Notes: a model not told the origin generated them from the letters alone. A DNA stretch of 64,000 bases from UBA1756 sp045130235 (GCA_045130235.1 JBGUPJ010000027.1:41429-105428), one strand, 5' to 3'. Positions 23,180 through 33,526 are shown, counted from the first letter of the stretch. Made by a program: numbers and translations.

Positions 23180-23211
23180 AAAAGAACGGACAAGCTTTCA
23201 CTTGTCCGTTC
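23180..23211 (-). terminator. Hairpin between tuf and tRNA-Trp
   Basis: An 11-bp stem, GAACGGACAAG (23184-23194) with 23201-23211, is followed by TTTT and then at once by the tRNA. It could be a partial terminator or a processing signal that separates the tuf mRNA from tRNA-Trp. Confidence 0.65.
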
Positions 23212-23231
23212 AGGTATGTTGGAACTTAGAA

Positions 23232-24419
<1,188 letters not shown>

Positions 24420-24470
24420 TTTCTTATAAATTTAATGCGTTAATAATTTACGTTTTTACACAAAAAAATG

Positions 24471-24542
<72 letters not shown>

Positions 24543-24589
24543 TTTTTGTTCTTGAGGGCCTGCGGTTTTCCGTTCCCTTTTTGAACGTG

Positions 24590-24619
24590 CAAAAATACAA
24601 ACTTTCTGACAATTACCAA
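24590..24619 (-). promoter_or_regulatory. Promoter of the tRNA-Thr/tuf/tRNA-Trp unit
   Basis: Minus-strand TTG at 24617-24619, a 19-base spacer, and TATTTTTG at 24590-24597, about 48 bases before the tRNA. The stretch 24620-24745 is AT-rich and shows nothing else. Confidence 0.65.
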
Positions 24620-24745
24620 CTATTTTTTCAAAAAAAATCGAAAAAATATTTTATTATCTGAAAATCACTATTTTACACTTAATATTACACTAAAAAAAAG
24701 AACTATTCTCTCCTATCCTATCACCATTAGCATGAAAACACAGGG

Positions 24746-26428
24746 CTACTGTCGCACAATTTTCAGCAATTCGCTCCCGCCAGCCCTTTCCTGCACCCGC
24801 ACCAGATAGATGCCAGAAGGCCAGTTTCCGGTGCTGATGCGCTTCAACGATTCGGCAGAAAAACCCTTCTCGACATACACCACCCGCCCCGAAAGGTCGA
24901 AGATGGTGAGGCTCACCTCACGGCACAGCGGGTTGCTGATGAGCAAATGGTCGCCGCAGGGGTTGGGGTAACCGATATAGTGCGCCACGGGCAACTCATG
25001 CACCGCATCCGTGCGGTGGTCGAGCCACGCTTGGTAGATATTCGGGATACCGTAGCCCATCAGCGTGTCGGGAGCGTTGTACTGGTGCGCCGCCTCGCGG
25101 ATGATCTGCATCACCTCTAACGAGGTGAGCTGCGGCAGCGCCTGCCACAAACAGGTGGCCAGACCCGCCAAGTTCGGAGTGGCGCAAGAGGTGCCACTAC
25201 CCGGAGCGATATACGTGTAAATCATATCGTTATCATCCTGATCCACATACGTATATGCGTTGACCATGTAGGTATCCCACCCGCACGAGGCCACATCGGG
25301 TTTCACACGCCCGTCGTAACTCGGTCCGCAGCCGGTAAAACTGGCCGGAATACTATCCACATTGATGGCGCCCACGCACAGGATATCTTCGGCGTCGCCG
25401 GGACGGCTCAGCTTATGCCACGGGTTGGCGCCCTCGTTGCCTGCCGCCACACACACCACCATCGCCTTGTGCGCCGCCTTCGTCGCCGCCAAAGAGGCCA
25501 CACTCGTATGACCGTCGCAGCTGCTGTAGTCGAACACAAAGGTGCTGTCGTCGAACTGGGTGTAGCCCAACGACGCGGTGATGACATCCGCGCCCAGACT
25601 GTCGGCCAGCTCCGCGCCGGCCACCCAGAAGTCCTCCTCCAACAGCTGCTCGGTGAGCGGATCCTCGGTGCGGATGAACACCATGTTGGCCGCCGGCGCA
25701 GTGCCCACTAACGTGTCGTAGGTGGCATAGATACTACTCAAGATGATAGAAGCACAGGCGGTGCCATGTCCATGGAAAGCATACACATTGTCCATCCCGG
25801 GCACAAAATTGTACGTGCCCCAAATCTGTCCATTCTCATACAGGTTGGAGAGCAGCGGTGAGCTGTCGAAGCCCAGCCAGCCCGCATCCAGCATAGCAAT
25901 GAGCATTCCTTCGCCATGAAAGCCCTCGGCATGGAGCAGATGACCGTTGTGCAGGGCAATCTGTCCGTAACCTTTGCCGTAAATCGTGGTGTCGCTCTCT
26001 TGATTGATATCGGAAGTGATGCCGTATTCGGGTGAGGTGGGCAGATCAGAAAGGTCGTAGTAGCCCACCGCCTTCACGCTGTCCACAAACGGCAGGTTGC
26101 GCACGTAAGCCATGTGCATAGTATCGGGGCAGCAGACGACGACTGTGTTCAGCCATCTTGAAACCGCCAGCACCCGCAGCTGCGGACTGGCATGACCGAT
26201 TAGGTACAGGTAGGCGGGATTCACCGGCAGGTCCTCCTCCGTGACGGGGATGTTGTAGCGGGCACGCTTGTCGAGGCAACGCTGCGACAGGAACTGCTCC
26301 GGCTGGTCAATGCTGTAGGGAGAATTGACCTTGTCGTGCAGATAAACGCGGTAGCAGTTGACGTCCGTTTGGGCGGTGGCAGCCAAGACAAAAAAAGCGG
26401 CGATCAAAATCAGGATGAACTTTTTCAT
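24746..26428 (-). CDS. Secreted subtilisin-like serine protease with T9SS sorting domain
   Basis: A 560-residue protein with a signal peptide (MKKFILILIAAFF...ATAQ), an N-terminal propeptide-like region to about residue 165, and an S8 peptidase domain. The triad is Asp181 (AMLDAGW), His221 (GHGTACAS) and Ser414 (GTSCATP). The last 80 residues are a T9SS type-A sorting domain starting at YIGYPNPCGDHLL and ending with a GIYLVRV strand. It should be exported by Sec, then moved across the outer membrane by T9SS and anchored or released as an active protease. The start at 26428 is chosen over an upstream ATG because it begins the signal peptide. A TATTTTTG box lies upstream at 26452-26459. Confidence 0.93.
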   Translation of the reverse strand: MKKFILILIAAFFVLAATAQTDVNCYRVYLHDKVNSPYSIDQPEQFLSQRCLDKRARYNIPVTEEDLPVNPAYLYLIGHASPQLRVLAVSRWLNTVVVCCPDTMHMAYVRNLPFVDSVKAVGYYDLSDLPTSPEYGITSDINQESDTTIYGKGYGQIALHNGHLLHAEGFHGEGMLIAMLDAGWLGFDSSPLLSNLYENGQIWGTYNFVPGMDNVYAFHGHGTACASIILSSIYATYDTLVGTAPAANMVFIRTEDPLTEQLLEEDFWVAGAELADSLGADVITASLGYTQFDDSTFVFDYSSCDGHTSVASLAATKAAHKAMVVCVAAGNEGANPWHKLSRPGDAEDILCVGAINVDSIPASFTGCGPSYDGRVKPDVASCGWDTYMVNAYTYVDQDDNDMIYTYIAPGSGTSCATPNLAGLATCLWQALPQLTSLEVMQIIREAAHQYNAPDTLMGYGIPNIYQAWLDHRTDAVHELPVAHYIGYPNPCGDHLLISNPLCREVSLTIFDLSGRVVYVEKGFSAESLKRISTGNWPSGIYLVRVQERAGGSELLKIVRQ

Positions 26429-26451
26429 ATATAGTTTTAATATTGACGATG

Positions 26452-26459
26452 CAAAAATA
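26452..26459 (-). promoter_or_regulatory. Promoter -7 element of the subtilase gene
   Basis: Minus-strand TATTTTTG lies 24 bases before the start codon. TTTG-like boxes at 26472-26480 would give a somewhat short spacer. Confidence 0.5.
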
Positions 26460-26515
26460 CGATAATTTTGGCAAAACAAAAAAAGCCAATGCAGCAGCAA
26501 AAAAATGGCTAAAGG

Positions 26516-26962
26516 TTATTCGAGCCACAACTTCTCAACCTCATACTTTTCATTCATAACAAGCACGGCTGCCTTCTCCAGCTGCAACACACACCCATTT
26601 TTGGCAGAGACAGCATAGGTCCATTCCACTGTCTGATGAGGGCGCAGATTGGCAGTCACGAACTCCACCGCCACGTCGTGGCCTGCGGTACCCCCCGCGA
26701 TGTCGATCCAGCGCACCTGGGTGTCGAGCGTTTCTTGGCGGTACGAGATTGCTCTGGCTTGGTCTCCATTCTTAAACACAAATTTCACCATGCGTTCAGA
26801 GCAAGTATCACAATCATCTGCTGCGTGACAGCGATAGTACTCGTAAAGCAGCTTTCCAGCCTTCTCCACCCTGTGAACTGTTAGGGTTGAATCGGAAGCA
26901 GTCTGAGCGAATGTGAAAAAGGGGACACCTATCAGGAAAAGGACAAAAAATTTCTTGAGCAT
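26516..26962 (-). CDS. Small secreted protein of unknown function
   Basis: A 148-residue protein with a clear signal peptide (MLKKFFVLFLIGVPFFTFAQ). The mature part is about 128 residues and predicted beta-rich. It has a Cys cluster (YYRCHAADDCDTCSER) that could bind metal or form disulphides, and a third Cys region near the end (NGCVLQLE). I do not recognise the family. It lies downstream of the ribosomal operon terminator. Confidence 0.65.
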   Translation of the reverse strand: MLKKFFVLFLIGVPFFTFAQTASDSTLTVHRVEKAGKLLYEYYRCHAADDCDTCSERMVKFVFKNGDQARAISYRQETLDTQVRWIDIAGGTAGHDVAVEFVTANLRPHQTVEWTYAVSAKNGCVLQLEKAAVLVMNEKYEVEKLWLE

Positions 26963-26976
26963 AGTCACGAATGAAT

Positions 26977-27005
26977 AAAAAAAATAGTTGGCGATGGCCA
27001 ACTAT
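26977..27005 (-). terminator. Terminator of the rpmD-rplQ operon
   Basis: Stem ATAGTTGGC (26984-26992) with GCCAACTAT (26997-27005) and a 4-base loop, followed on the minus strand by seven T. It lies 24 bases after rplQ. Confidence 0.88.
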
Positions 27006-27028
27006 TTTTTATGGATAATTTGTAAAAA

Positions 27029-27517
27029 TTACTCAGCGGCAGGAGCTTCAGCAGCAGGAGTTTCAGCAACGGCTTCCTCAACGGGAGCGGTAGCAGCTTT
27101 CTTGCTGCGGCTTCTTCTGGTCTTGCTGGCTTTCTTCTCGGTGTGTACGGTGTAGGTTTCGTTGTAGTCAACGAACTCGATCATACACATCTCAGCGTTG
27201 TCACCCTGACGGAAACCGGTCTTAAGGATACGGGTGTAACCACCGGGGCGGTCAGCGACTTTCTGAGCGATTTCGCGATAGAGTTCGGTCACCGCATACT
27301 TGTCGTGAAGGTATGAGAAGACGACACGGCGAGAGTGGGTGGTGTCGCTTTTGCACTTCGTGACGAGGGGTTCAACGAACTTGCGCAATTCCTTGGCCTT
27401 GGCGAGAGTGGTCTCGATACGTTTGTGCTTGATGAGCGAGCAGGCCATATTGGACAGCATAGCCTTTCTGTGGGCGGCTGTTCTTCCTAAATGATTTATG
27501 GATTTCTGGTGTCTCAT
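27029..27517 (-). CDS. rplQ: 50S ribosomal protein L17
   Basis: A 162-residue protein of the large subunit, near the exit tunnel. The core (residues 1-125) starts MRHQKSINHLGRTAAHRKAM and is typical. A basic stretch (KKASKTRRSRSKKAA) and an Ala/Glu/Pro-rich tail extend it by about 40 residues; tails like this are common in Bacteroidota L17. Last gene of the operon. Confidence 0.97.
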   Translation of the reverse strand: MRHQKSINHLGRTAAHRKAMLSNMACSLIKHKRIETTLAKAKELRKFVEPLVTKCKSDTTHSRRVVFSYLHDKYAVTELYREIAQKVADRPGGYTRILKTGFRQGDNAEMCMIEFVDYNETYTVHTEKKASKTRRSRSKKAATAPVEEAVAETPAAEAPAAE

Positions 27518-27522
27518 AACGA

Positions 27523-28518
27523 TTATTCCTTATCTAATTTATATTTCTGTAAATTCATGCCGAAATCGAGGCCTTTGCTCTTGACGAGGTCTTCGAGTTC
27601 TGACAAAGACTTTTTACCGAAGTTACGGAACTTCAGCAGGTCGTTCTTATGGATGGCCACGACATCGCCGAGGGTGTCAAGCTGGGCGGAGGAGAGGCAG
27701 TTGAGTGCGCGCACGGAGAGATCCATGTCGATGAGCTTAGTTTTAAGCAGCTGACGGATCTTCTGGGCTTCCTCATCGAGTTCTCCTTCCACACCGGGAG
27801 CGGTGGGAGTATCCACAAGGATCTTGTCGTCGGAGAAGAGCACGAAATGCTGGATGAGAAGCTTGGCGGCCTCTTTCAGAGCCTCTTTCGGGTGGATGGA
27901 GCCGTCGGTGTCAATCTTGATATTGAGCTTCTCATAGTCGGTCTTCTGTTCCACACGCCAGTTGTCCACCACATACTCCACTTTACGGATGGGGGTGTGG
28001 ATGGAGTCGATGACGATGACGCCGATACCCTCATGGAGAGTCTTGTTCTCCTCTGCGGAGACATAGCCACGTCCTTTGTCGATCGTGATTTCCATAGCGA
28101 TGCGGACGGAGGGGTCCATGGTGCAGATCACCTGGTCCTCGTTCAGCACTTGGAAAGCGTTGAGGAAGCGGTTCATGTCGCCGGCGACGAAGGTGGACTG
28201 TCCGGAGATGATGATGGTGGCCTTTTCGCTGGTCTTTTCAGCGATGCGGTTTTTGAGGCGCACCTTCTTGAGATTGAGGACGATGTCAGTAACATCTTCC
28301 ATGACGCCGGGGATGGAGGAGAACTCCTGGGCGACGCCTTCAATCTTGATGGAGGTGATCGCGAAGCCTTCCAGTGAAGAGAGCAGGACTCGGCGGAGTG
28401 CGTTACCGACGGTCATGCCGTAGCCAGGCTGGAGGGGGCGGAACTCAAACTCACCATGGAAATCATCGGATTTCACCATGACGACTTTATCGGGTTTCTG
28501 AAAGGTTAATATTGCCAT
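27523..28518 (-). CDS. rpoA: DNA-directed RNA polymerase subunit alpha
   Basis: A 331-residue scaffold subunit. The N-terminal dimerisation domain (to about 235) contains FRPLQPGYGMTVGNALRRVLL. A linker precedes the C-terminal helix-hairpin-helix domain (about 250-331, LSVRALNCL...NFGKKSLSELE) that touches UP-element DNA and activators. The start at 28518 (MAILTFQKPDKV) is preferred over an ATG eight codons upstream. It lies 5 bases before rplQ. Confidence 0.98.
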   Translation of the reverse strand: MAILTFQKPDKVVMVKSDDFHGEFEFRPLQPGYGMTVGNALRRVLLSSLEGFAITSIKIEGVAQEFSSIPGVMEDVTDIVLNLKKVRLKNRIAEKTSEKATIIISGQSTFVAGDMNRFLNAFQVLNEDQVICTMDPSVRIAMEITIDKGRGYVSAEENKTLHEGIGVIVIDSIHTPIRKVEYVVDNWRVEQKTDYEKLNIKIDTDGSIHPKEALKEAAKLLIQHFVLFSDDKILVDTPTAPGVEGELDEEAQKIRQLLKTKLIDMDLSVRALNCLSSAQLDTLGDVVAIHKNDLLKFRNFGKKSLSELEDLVKSKGLDFGMNLQKYKLDKE

Positions 28519-28561
28519 TTTTATGAATTTTATGTTTAACAAATAGGGTGAGAATCAGCCA

Positions 28562-29167
28562 TTATTTGGAGTACAACTCGACGATGGCCTGTTCGTTGAT
28601 GTTTTCAGGAACTTCTTCTCTTTCGGGATAATTCATAAATTTGCCTGACATCAGGTTGGCATCCCATTCCAACCACGGATAAGCGTTGGTACGTCCGGCG
28701 AGGGAGTTGGTGATCACCTCGAGGGCCTGGGAGCGTTCGCGAACGGCGACGATGTCACCGGGGACGAGCAGCAGGGAGGGGATGTTAGCGATCTTGCCGT
28801 TGACGAGGATGTGGCGGTGGCTGACCAGCTGGCGGGCGGCGGCGCGGGTGGGAGCGATACCCAAGCGGAACACCACGTTGTCGAGTCTTGACTCAATGAG
28901 TTTGATCAAGTTCTGACCGGTCATACCTTTACGGCTGGCTGCCTTGAGGAACAATTTCTTGAACTGACGCTCGAGGATACCGTAGGTGTATTTGGCCTTC
29001 TGCTTCTCCTGCAGCTGCATGCCATACTCCGACAGTTTGCCACGTCTCTTGTTCTGTCCGTGCTGTCCGGGAGGATAGTTCTTTCTTTCGAGATATTTGT
29101 CAGAGCCGAAGATGGGTTCTTTGAATTTTCTTGCAATTTTGGTACGAGGTCCAGTATATCTTGCCAT
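28562..29167 (-). CDS. rpsD: 30S ribosomal protein S4
   Basis: A 201-residue assembly protein for the small subunit, beginning MARYTGPRTKIARKF and carrying the S4 RNA-binding fold (RLDNVVFRLGIAPTRAAARQL). The N-terminal zinc cysteines of C-plus S4 forms are absent, so this is the zinc-free type. In other bacteria S4 represses the alpha operon; no such element was looked for successfully here. Confidence 0.98.
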   Translation of the reverse strand: MARYTGPRTKIARKFKEPIFGSDKYLERKNYPPGQHGQNKRRGKLSEYGMQLQEKQKAKYTYGILERQFKKLFLKAASRKGMTGQNLIKLIESRLDNVVFRLGIAPTRAAARQLVSHRHILVNGKIANIPSLLLVPGDIVAVRERSQALEVITNSLAGRTNAYPWLEWDANLMSGKFMNYPEREEVPENINEQAIVELYSK

Positions 29168-29205
29168 AATCTAATATTTTTATATTCTAACAATAAAACA
29201 ACAAC

Positions 29206-29595
29206 TTAAACTCTTCTGCGTTTCGGGGGACGGCAGCCGTTGTGCGGCAGCGGAGTCACGTCGATAATCTCTTCAACGCTGATGCCGGAGGCGTGGATGG
29301 TACGGATAGCGGACTCGCGGCCACCGCCGGGACCTTTCACATACACCTTCACTCTGCGCATACCGAGGTCGTAAGCAACCTTGGCGCAGTCCTGAGCGGC
29401 CATCTGGGCGGCATAGGGGGTGTTCTTCTTGGAACCTCTGAAGCCCATCTTACCGGCGGATGACCAAGAGATCACCTGACCGTCGTTGTTGGTGAGGGAC
29501 ACGATAACATTATTAAAAGACGCATAGACAAAAGCCTTGCCGAGCGCATCAATTCTGACAACTTTTTTCTTGGTTGTTTTGGTATTCTTTGCCAT
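29206..29595 (-). CDS. rpsK: 30S ribosomal protein S11
   Basis: A 129-residue platform protein with the family segments ASFNNVIVSLT, KNTPYAAQMAA, VKGPGGGRESAIR and the conserved end DVTPLPHNGCRPPKRRRV. Standard length and standard place between rpsM and rpsD. Confidence 0.98.
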   Translation of the reverse strand: MAKNTKTTKKKVVRIDALGKAFVYASFNNVIVSLTNNDGQVISWSSAGKMGFRGSKKNTPYAAQMAAQDCAKVAYDLGMRRVKVYVKGPGGGRESAIRTIHASGISVEEIIDVTPLPHNGCRPPKRRRV

Positions 29596-29661
29596 ATTCT
29601 TCTGAATTTCTGTGTTAATGTTCTGACCGTAACCTAAGCGGCTATGCGGCCGGCGTTAAAA

Positions 29662-30036
29662 CTACTTGGTTGCTTTCTTCTTGTTGGCAACAGTTTTCTT
29701 ACGACCTTTACGAGTACGGGCATTGTTCTTCGTGCTCTGGCCGCGGAGCGGCAAACCAATACGGTGGCGGATGCCTCTGTAGCAACCGATATCCATCAAT
29801 CGCTTGATGTTCATGGTCACCTCGGAACGCAGCGCGCCTTCGACCTTCATCTCGCCGATGATGCCACGGAGGGCACCCAGCTCGTCGTCATTCCACTCAC
29901 TCACTTTCTTGTCGTAGCTGATACCGGCCTGGTCCAGGATCTTCTGGGCGGTGCTTCTGCCGATACCGTAGATGTAGGTTAAACCTATCTCTCCTCTTTT
30001 GTTTTTAGGTAAATCTATACCCGCAATTCTTGCCAT
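29662..30036 (-). CDS. rpsM: 30S ribosomal protein S13
   Basis: A 124-residue head protein that contacts the P-site tRNA and forms inter-subunit bridges. It starts MARIAGIDLPKNKRGEIGLTY and has the RHRIGLPLRGQSTKNNARTRKG segment and a basic tail. Standard operon position after rpmJ. Confidence 0.98.
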   Translation of the reverse strand: MARIAGIDLPKNKRGEIGLTYIYGIGRSTAQKILDQAGISYDKKVSEWNDDELGALRGIIGEMKVEGALRSEVTMNIKRLMDIGCYRGIRHRIGLPLRGQSTKNNARTRKGRKKTVANKKKATK

Positions 30037-30065
30037 AATTTATCTTGTTTTTAATTTATTAAATA

Positions 30066-30182
30066 TCAACCTTGACGCTGTTTGAACTTCGGATTTTTCT
30101 TGTTGATAACGTACACTACACCGTGTCTCTTGACAACGATGCACTCGTCACTTCTTTTCTTTACAGATGCTTTAACTTTCAT
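30066..30182 (-). CDS. rpmJ: 50S ribosomal protein L36 (zinc-free form)
   Basis: A 38-residue protein beginning MKVKASVKKRSDEC and ending PKFKQRQG. Canonical L36 binds zinc with three Cys and one His. Here only Cys14 remains; the other positions are Ser, Asn and Phe, so this is the C-minus form. It lies between infA and rpsM, as usual. Confidence 0.95.
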   Translation of the reverse strand: MKVKASVKKRSDECIVVKRHGVVYVINKKNPKFKQRQG

Positions 30183-30208
30183 TGTCTTACTTTTTATTGA
30201 TTTTCTTT

Positions 30209-30427
30209 TTACTTATGTCTGAATGTGATACGTCCTTTGCTGAGGTCGTATGGCGACATCTCAATCTGCACCTTGTCGCCGGGAAGAATCTTGATATAGT
30301 GCATGCGCATCTTTCCGGAGATGTGGGCGGTGATGACGTGACCGTTCTCAAGCTGCACACGGAACATTGCGTTACCGAGGGACTCGATGACCACGCCGTC
30401 TTGTTCGATTGATGATTGTTTTGCCAT
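30209..30427 (-). CDS. infA: Translation initiation factor IF-1
   Basis: A 72-residue S1/OB-fold protein that binds the ribosomal A site during initiation. Motifs MFRVQLENGHVITAHISGKMR and KVQIEMSPYDLSKGRITFR are typical. It lies 11 bases after map. Confidence 0.98.
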   Translation of the reverse strand: MAKQSSIEQDGVVIESLGNAMFRVQLENGHVITAHISGKMRMHYIKILPGDKVQIEMSPYDLSKGRITFRHK

Positions 30428-30438
30428 ATTGTCTTTTT

Positions 30439-31278
30439 CTATTTATTAATAATGCCTAATGCTTCTTCTATATATTGATAGGTAGATAGTATTTCTGTTT
30501 TGCCTTGGGAGTTGATTGCCACCTGGTGTTCGAAATGGGCTGCGGAACGGCGGTCGGCCATGACCACCGGCCAGTGTGCCTCATCGTCCAGCACCTCACC
30601 GGTTCCCATGCCGATCATAGGTTCGATGCAGAAGACCATGCCGGGACGGATGACCTCATCCTTGTACCACTTGCGTTCCTCTCTCGTGCGGGGCACGAAG
30701 TTGGGCACATCGGGTTTCTCGTGCATGCTGCGACCGATGCCGTGACCGCTGAGCACCTTCACCACGCCGTAGTGGAACGGCTTCACGTAGCTTTCCACCG
30801 CCTCACTGATGTCGAAGATGGTGTTGCCCACTTTGGCGAAGTCGAGGGCGTGATGCAGCGCCTCGTAGGTGCGGCGCACCAGCAGGTGCTTCTCCTCCGA
30901 CACCTTGCCGATCTCGAAGGTGTAGGCGTAATCGCCGTGCCACCCGTTCAGACAGGCCACGCAGTCAGCGGTCACGATGTCGCCCTCCTGGAGGACATAG
31001 TCGTTCGGGATGCCGTGTACCACGGTGCTGTTGACCGAGAGGCAGAGGGTGGAGGGGAAGGGAGGCATTCCAGCGTAGGGGCGGTAACCCTTGCAGGAAG
31101 GGATGCCGCCGTTGGCGCGGATGTAATCCTCTGCGACCTGGTCGATGTAGAAGAGCGGGACGCCCGGCCGCATCAACTTGGCCACTTCACCCAAGGTTTT
31201 TCCAACAAGCAAAGAACTTTTCTTGATTGATTCGATGTCCGAATCGCTCTTGAGATGTATTCTGTTCAGGAGTCCCAT
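30439..31278 (-). CDS. map: Methionine aminopeptidase, type I
   Basis: A 279-residue metalloenzyme removing N-terminal methionine. Ligand motifs are all present: Asp in VTADC, Asp in HGDYAY, His in GHGIGRSMHE, Glu in CIEPMI and Glu in FEHQVAI. The loop after the second Asp (YAYTF) differs from the common TSKMF-type sequence, a minor oddity. Its ATG overlaps the secY stop by one base (TAATG), the usual coupling in this operon. Confidence 0.96.
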   Translation of the reverse strand: MGLLNRIHLKSDSDIESIKKSSLLVGKTLGEVAKLMRPGVPLFYIDQVAEDYIRANGGIPSCKGYRPYAGMPPFPSTLCLSVNSTVVHGIPNDYVLQEGDIVTADCVACLNGWHGDYAYTFEIGKVSEEKHLLVRRTYEALHHALDFAKVGNTIFDISEAVESYVKPFHYGVVKVLSGHGIGRSMHEKPDVPNFVPRTREERKWYKDEVIRPGMVFCIEPMIGMGTGEVLDDEAHWPVVMADRRSAAHFEHQVAINSQGKTEILSTYQYIEEALGIINK

Positions 31279-32636
31279 TAGTAGGCGCCGCTGTTACGGC
31301 CTTTAATTCTTCCGTTCTTGGTGAATCCGTCATAGTGTCTCATCAGCAGGTGGGATTCGATCTGCTGGAGGGTATCCAACACGACGCCGACCATGATGAG
31401 GAGGGAGGTGCCGCCGAAGAACTGCGCGAACTGGTCGTTGACACCGAAGAGGGCGCGCACGATGGCGGGGAGCACTGCCACGAAAGCGAGGAAGATAGAA
31501 CCCGGGAGGGTAATCTTCGACATGATGTCGTCGATGAACTGGGCGGTTTGTTTGCCAGGTTTCACACCCGGGATAAATCCGCCGTTCTTCTTGAGATCCT
31601 CAGCGATCTGTGACGGGTTGATGGTGATAGCAGTATAGAAATAGGTGAACAGGATAATCATGATGAAATAGACGATGTTGTATCCCCAGCCGTTCGGGTT
31701 GATGAAGCTGTACCAGAAGCCGCCTTCGCGGAACTCGGCCATGCTGATGAAGGTGATGGGGAGCATCATAAGAGCCTGTGCGAAGATGATGGGCATAACG
31801 CCAGCCGCATTGACCTTGAGGGGAAGGAAGTTGCGGGTGCCGCCATATTGTTTGTTGCCCACCATACGTTTGGCGTACTGGATCGGGATTCTGCGGGTGC
31901 CCTGCACGAGCATGATGCTGAACAGGATCACCAGGAGCATAACGAGAAGCTCGATGATGAACACGATGGGGCCGCCGCCGTTTTCCAAGATACGGGCTTC
32001 AGCTTCGAAACGAAGAGCTGAGGGGAAGCGGGCGATGATACCCACCATGATGATCATGGAGATACCGTTACCGATACCCTTGTCGGTGATTCTCTCGCCG
32101 AGCCACATCAGGAACAGGGTTGCGCAAATCAGGATGATGAAAGCGACTACCGCGAAAGCGGAGAGGCCGAACAGCTTCGCATCCAGCATGGCGGGGTCGA
32201 GTGCCGCACTACCGTAACGGCCTGACAGGTTGCCAATGTAAGCGGGAGCTTGGATGGCGACCACGAGGATGGTGAGGTAGCGGGTAATCTTGTTGATCTG
32301 CTTACGTCCGCTCTCGCCTTCCTTCTGCAAACGCTGGAAGTAAGGCACCACCAGGGTAAGCAGCTGGATAACGATAGATGCGGAAATGTACGGCATGATA
32401 CCCAAGGCGAAGATGGAAGCCTTGGAGAAGGCGCCGCCGGAGAAGAGGTCAAGCATACCCATCAGACCCTCACTCGAATTTTTGGTGAAGGATGACAACA
32501 GACCGGGGTTGACACCGGGGAGGACGATATGCGTGCCCAAACGATAAATCAAGAGGATGAGGAGCGTATAGAGGATTCTCTTGCGCAAGTCCTCAATCTT
32601 GAAGATGTTTTTTATGGTTTCAATGAATTTTTTCAT
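31278..32636 (-). CDS. secY: Preprotein translocase subunit SecY
   Basis: The 452-residue channel subunit has about ten transmembrane helices. Motifs include the plug and helix-2 region (GGAFSKASIFALGIMPYISASI) and the cytoplasmic loop with GTRRIPIQYAKR that meets SecA. It partners the SecA encoded at 10666. Standard position between rplO and map. Confidence 0.97.
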   Translation of the reverse strand: MKKFIETIKNIFKIEDLRKRILYTLLILLIYRLGTHIVLPGVNPGLLSSFTKNSSEGLMGMLDLFSGGAFSKASIFALGIMPYISASIVIQLLTLVVPYFQRLQKEGESGRKQINKITRYLTILVVAIQAPAYIGNLSGRYGSAALDPAMLDAKLFGLSAFAVVAFIILICATLFLMWLGERITDKGIGNGISMIIMVGIIARFPSALRFEAEARILENGGGPIVFIIELLVMLLVILFSIMLVQGTRRIPIQYAKRMVGNKQYGGTRNFLPLKVNAAGVMPIIFAQALMMLPITFISMAEFREGGFWYSFINPNGWGYNIVYFIMIILFTYFYTAITINPSQIAEDLKKNGGFIPGVKPGKQTAQFIDDIMSKITLPGSIFLAFVAVLPAIVRALFGVNDQFAQFFGGTSLLIMVGVVLDTLQQIESHLLMRHYDGFTKNGRIKGRNSGAY

Positions 32637-32657
32637 AATGGCTGGTTAAAGGTTGGA

Positions 32658-33125
32658 TTACTGTTGGTCAGCGGGGGCACCGATAATGTTGACGGAACCG
32701 CCGTTCTTTTCGATAGCCTCCTTGGCAGTTGCGGAGAAAGCGTGAGCCGTTACGTTCAGCTGGCAGCTAAGTTCTCCCTTACCCAAAATCTTAATCAAGT
32801 CTTTCTTTTTAGCCAAACCATTGGAAATCAAAACTTCAGGAGTGATTTCAGAAATGTTGGTCTTCTCGAAAATGTGCTGCAGCGTGCTGATGTTGATGGC
32901 GCTGTATTCCACACGGTTGATGTTCTTGAAGCCGCGCTTCGGCAGGATTCTGTAGATAGGCATCTGGCCGCCTTCGAAACCGATCTTGCGGCTGTAACCG
33001 GAACGCGACTGTGCGCCCTTGTGACCACGGGTGGAGGTGCCGCCCTTGCCGGAGCCTTGTCCACGTCCTACTCTTTTGCTACCTTTCGTTGAATTCTGTG
33101 CGGGGGTCAAAGTATGTAAATTCAT
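32658..33125 (-). CDS. rplO: 50S ribosomal protein L15
   Basis: A 155-residue large-subunit assembly protein. It has the N-terminal extension LTPAQNSTKGSKRVGRGQGSGKG and a C-terminal KNGGSVNII strand. Standard operon order between rpmD and secY. Confidence 0.97.
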   Translation of the reverse strand: MNLHTLTPAQNSTKGSKRVGRGQGSGKGGTSTRGHKGAQSRSGYSRKIGFEGGQMPIYRILPKRGFKNINRVEYSAINISTLQHIFEKTNISEITPEVLISNGLAKKKDLIKILGKGELSCQLNVTAHAFSATAKEAIEKNGGSVNIIGAPADQQ

Positions 33126-33155
33126 ATCTCTCTACTCTAAAAATTTTATAATCAA

Positions 33156-33335
33156 TTAAATTTCTTCTACGGTAACCAAATGTTTTACCTTCTCTACAAT
33201 ACCGAGGATCTGCGGGGTGCCCTCGTGTTCAACGGTCTGATGCATTTTTTTCAAACCCAATGCCTCAAGAGATCTCTTCTGACGCTGTGAGCGGTCGATA
33301 GAGCTCTTAACTTGTGTGATTCTTAGCTTTTTCAT
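33156..33335 (-). CDS. rpmD: 50S ribosomal protein L30
   Basis: A 59-residue protein, MKKLRITQVKSSIDRSQRQK at the start and VTVEEI at the end, matching the usual L30 length. It is the first gene of this transcript. rpsE, which normally precedes it, is missing, so the spc operon is split here and a dedicated promoter and leader lie upstream. Confidence 0.95.
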   Translation of the reverse strand: MKKLRITQVKSSIDRSQRQKRSLEALGLKKMHQTVEHEGTPQILGIVEKVKHLVTVEEI

Positions 33336-33445
33336 CTAATTTTGGTATTTAAGTTATTACTAAATTTTCAAAATTCCAGCCATTTTCGGAGTTTTCAGCC
33401 TCTCTGTCCGCATTTTCCCTTCGCCCCATAGCAACCTTGCACAAT

Positions 33446-33523
33446 TTGTAATAGATTATATATCAATCTATTACAACATCAAGAAAAGCTTAAAGACCTA
33501 CGATGGCCTTGCATTTTTTAAGC
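33446..33523 (-). promoter_or_regulatory. Structured leader of the rpmD ribosomal operon
   Basis: In the roughly 185-base 5' leader, the RNA can form GCTTAAA (33517-33523) with TTTAAGC (33488-33494), followed by TTTTCTT like an attenuator. It can also form a perfect 12-bp hairpin, 33446-33457 with 33465-33476, closing a 7-base loop. This may be a ribosomal-protein or attenuation control site; no known class was recognised. The rest of 33336-33660 outside leader and promoter shows nothing. Confidence 0.5.
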
Positions 33524-33526
33524 CTG

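Noticed and set aside
27649..28377. A 242-codon open frame opposite rpoA
   Set aside because: Gly/Asp/Val-rich mirror of rpoA codons, with no independent motifs.
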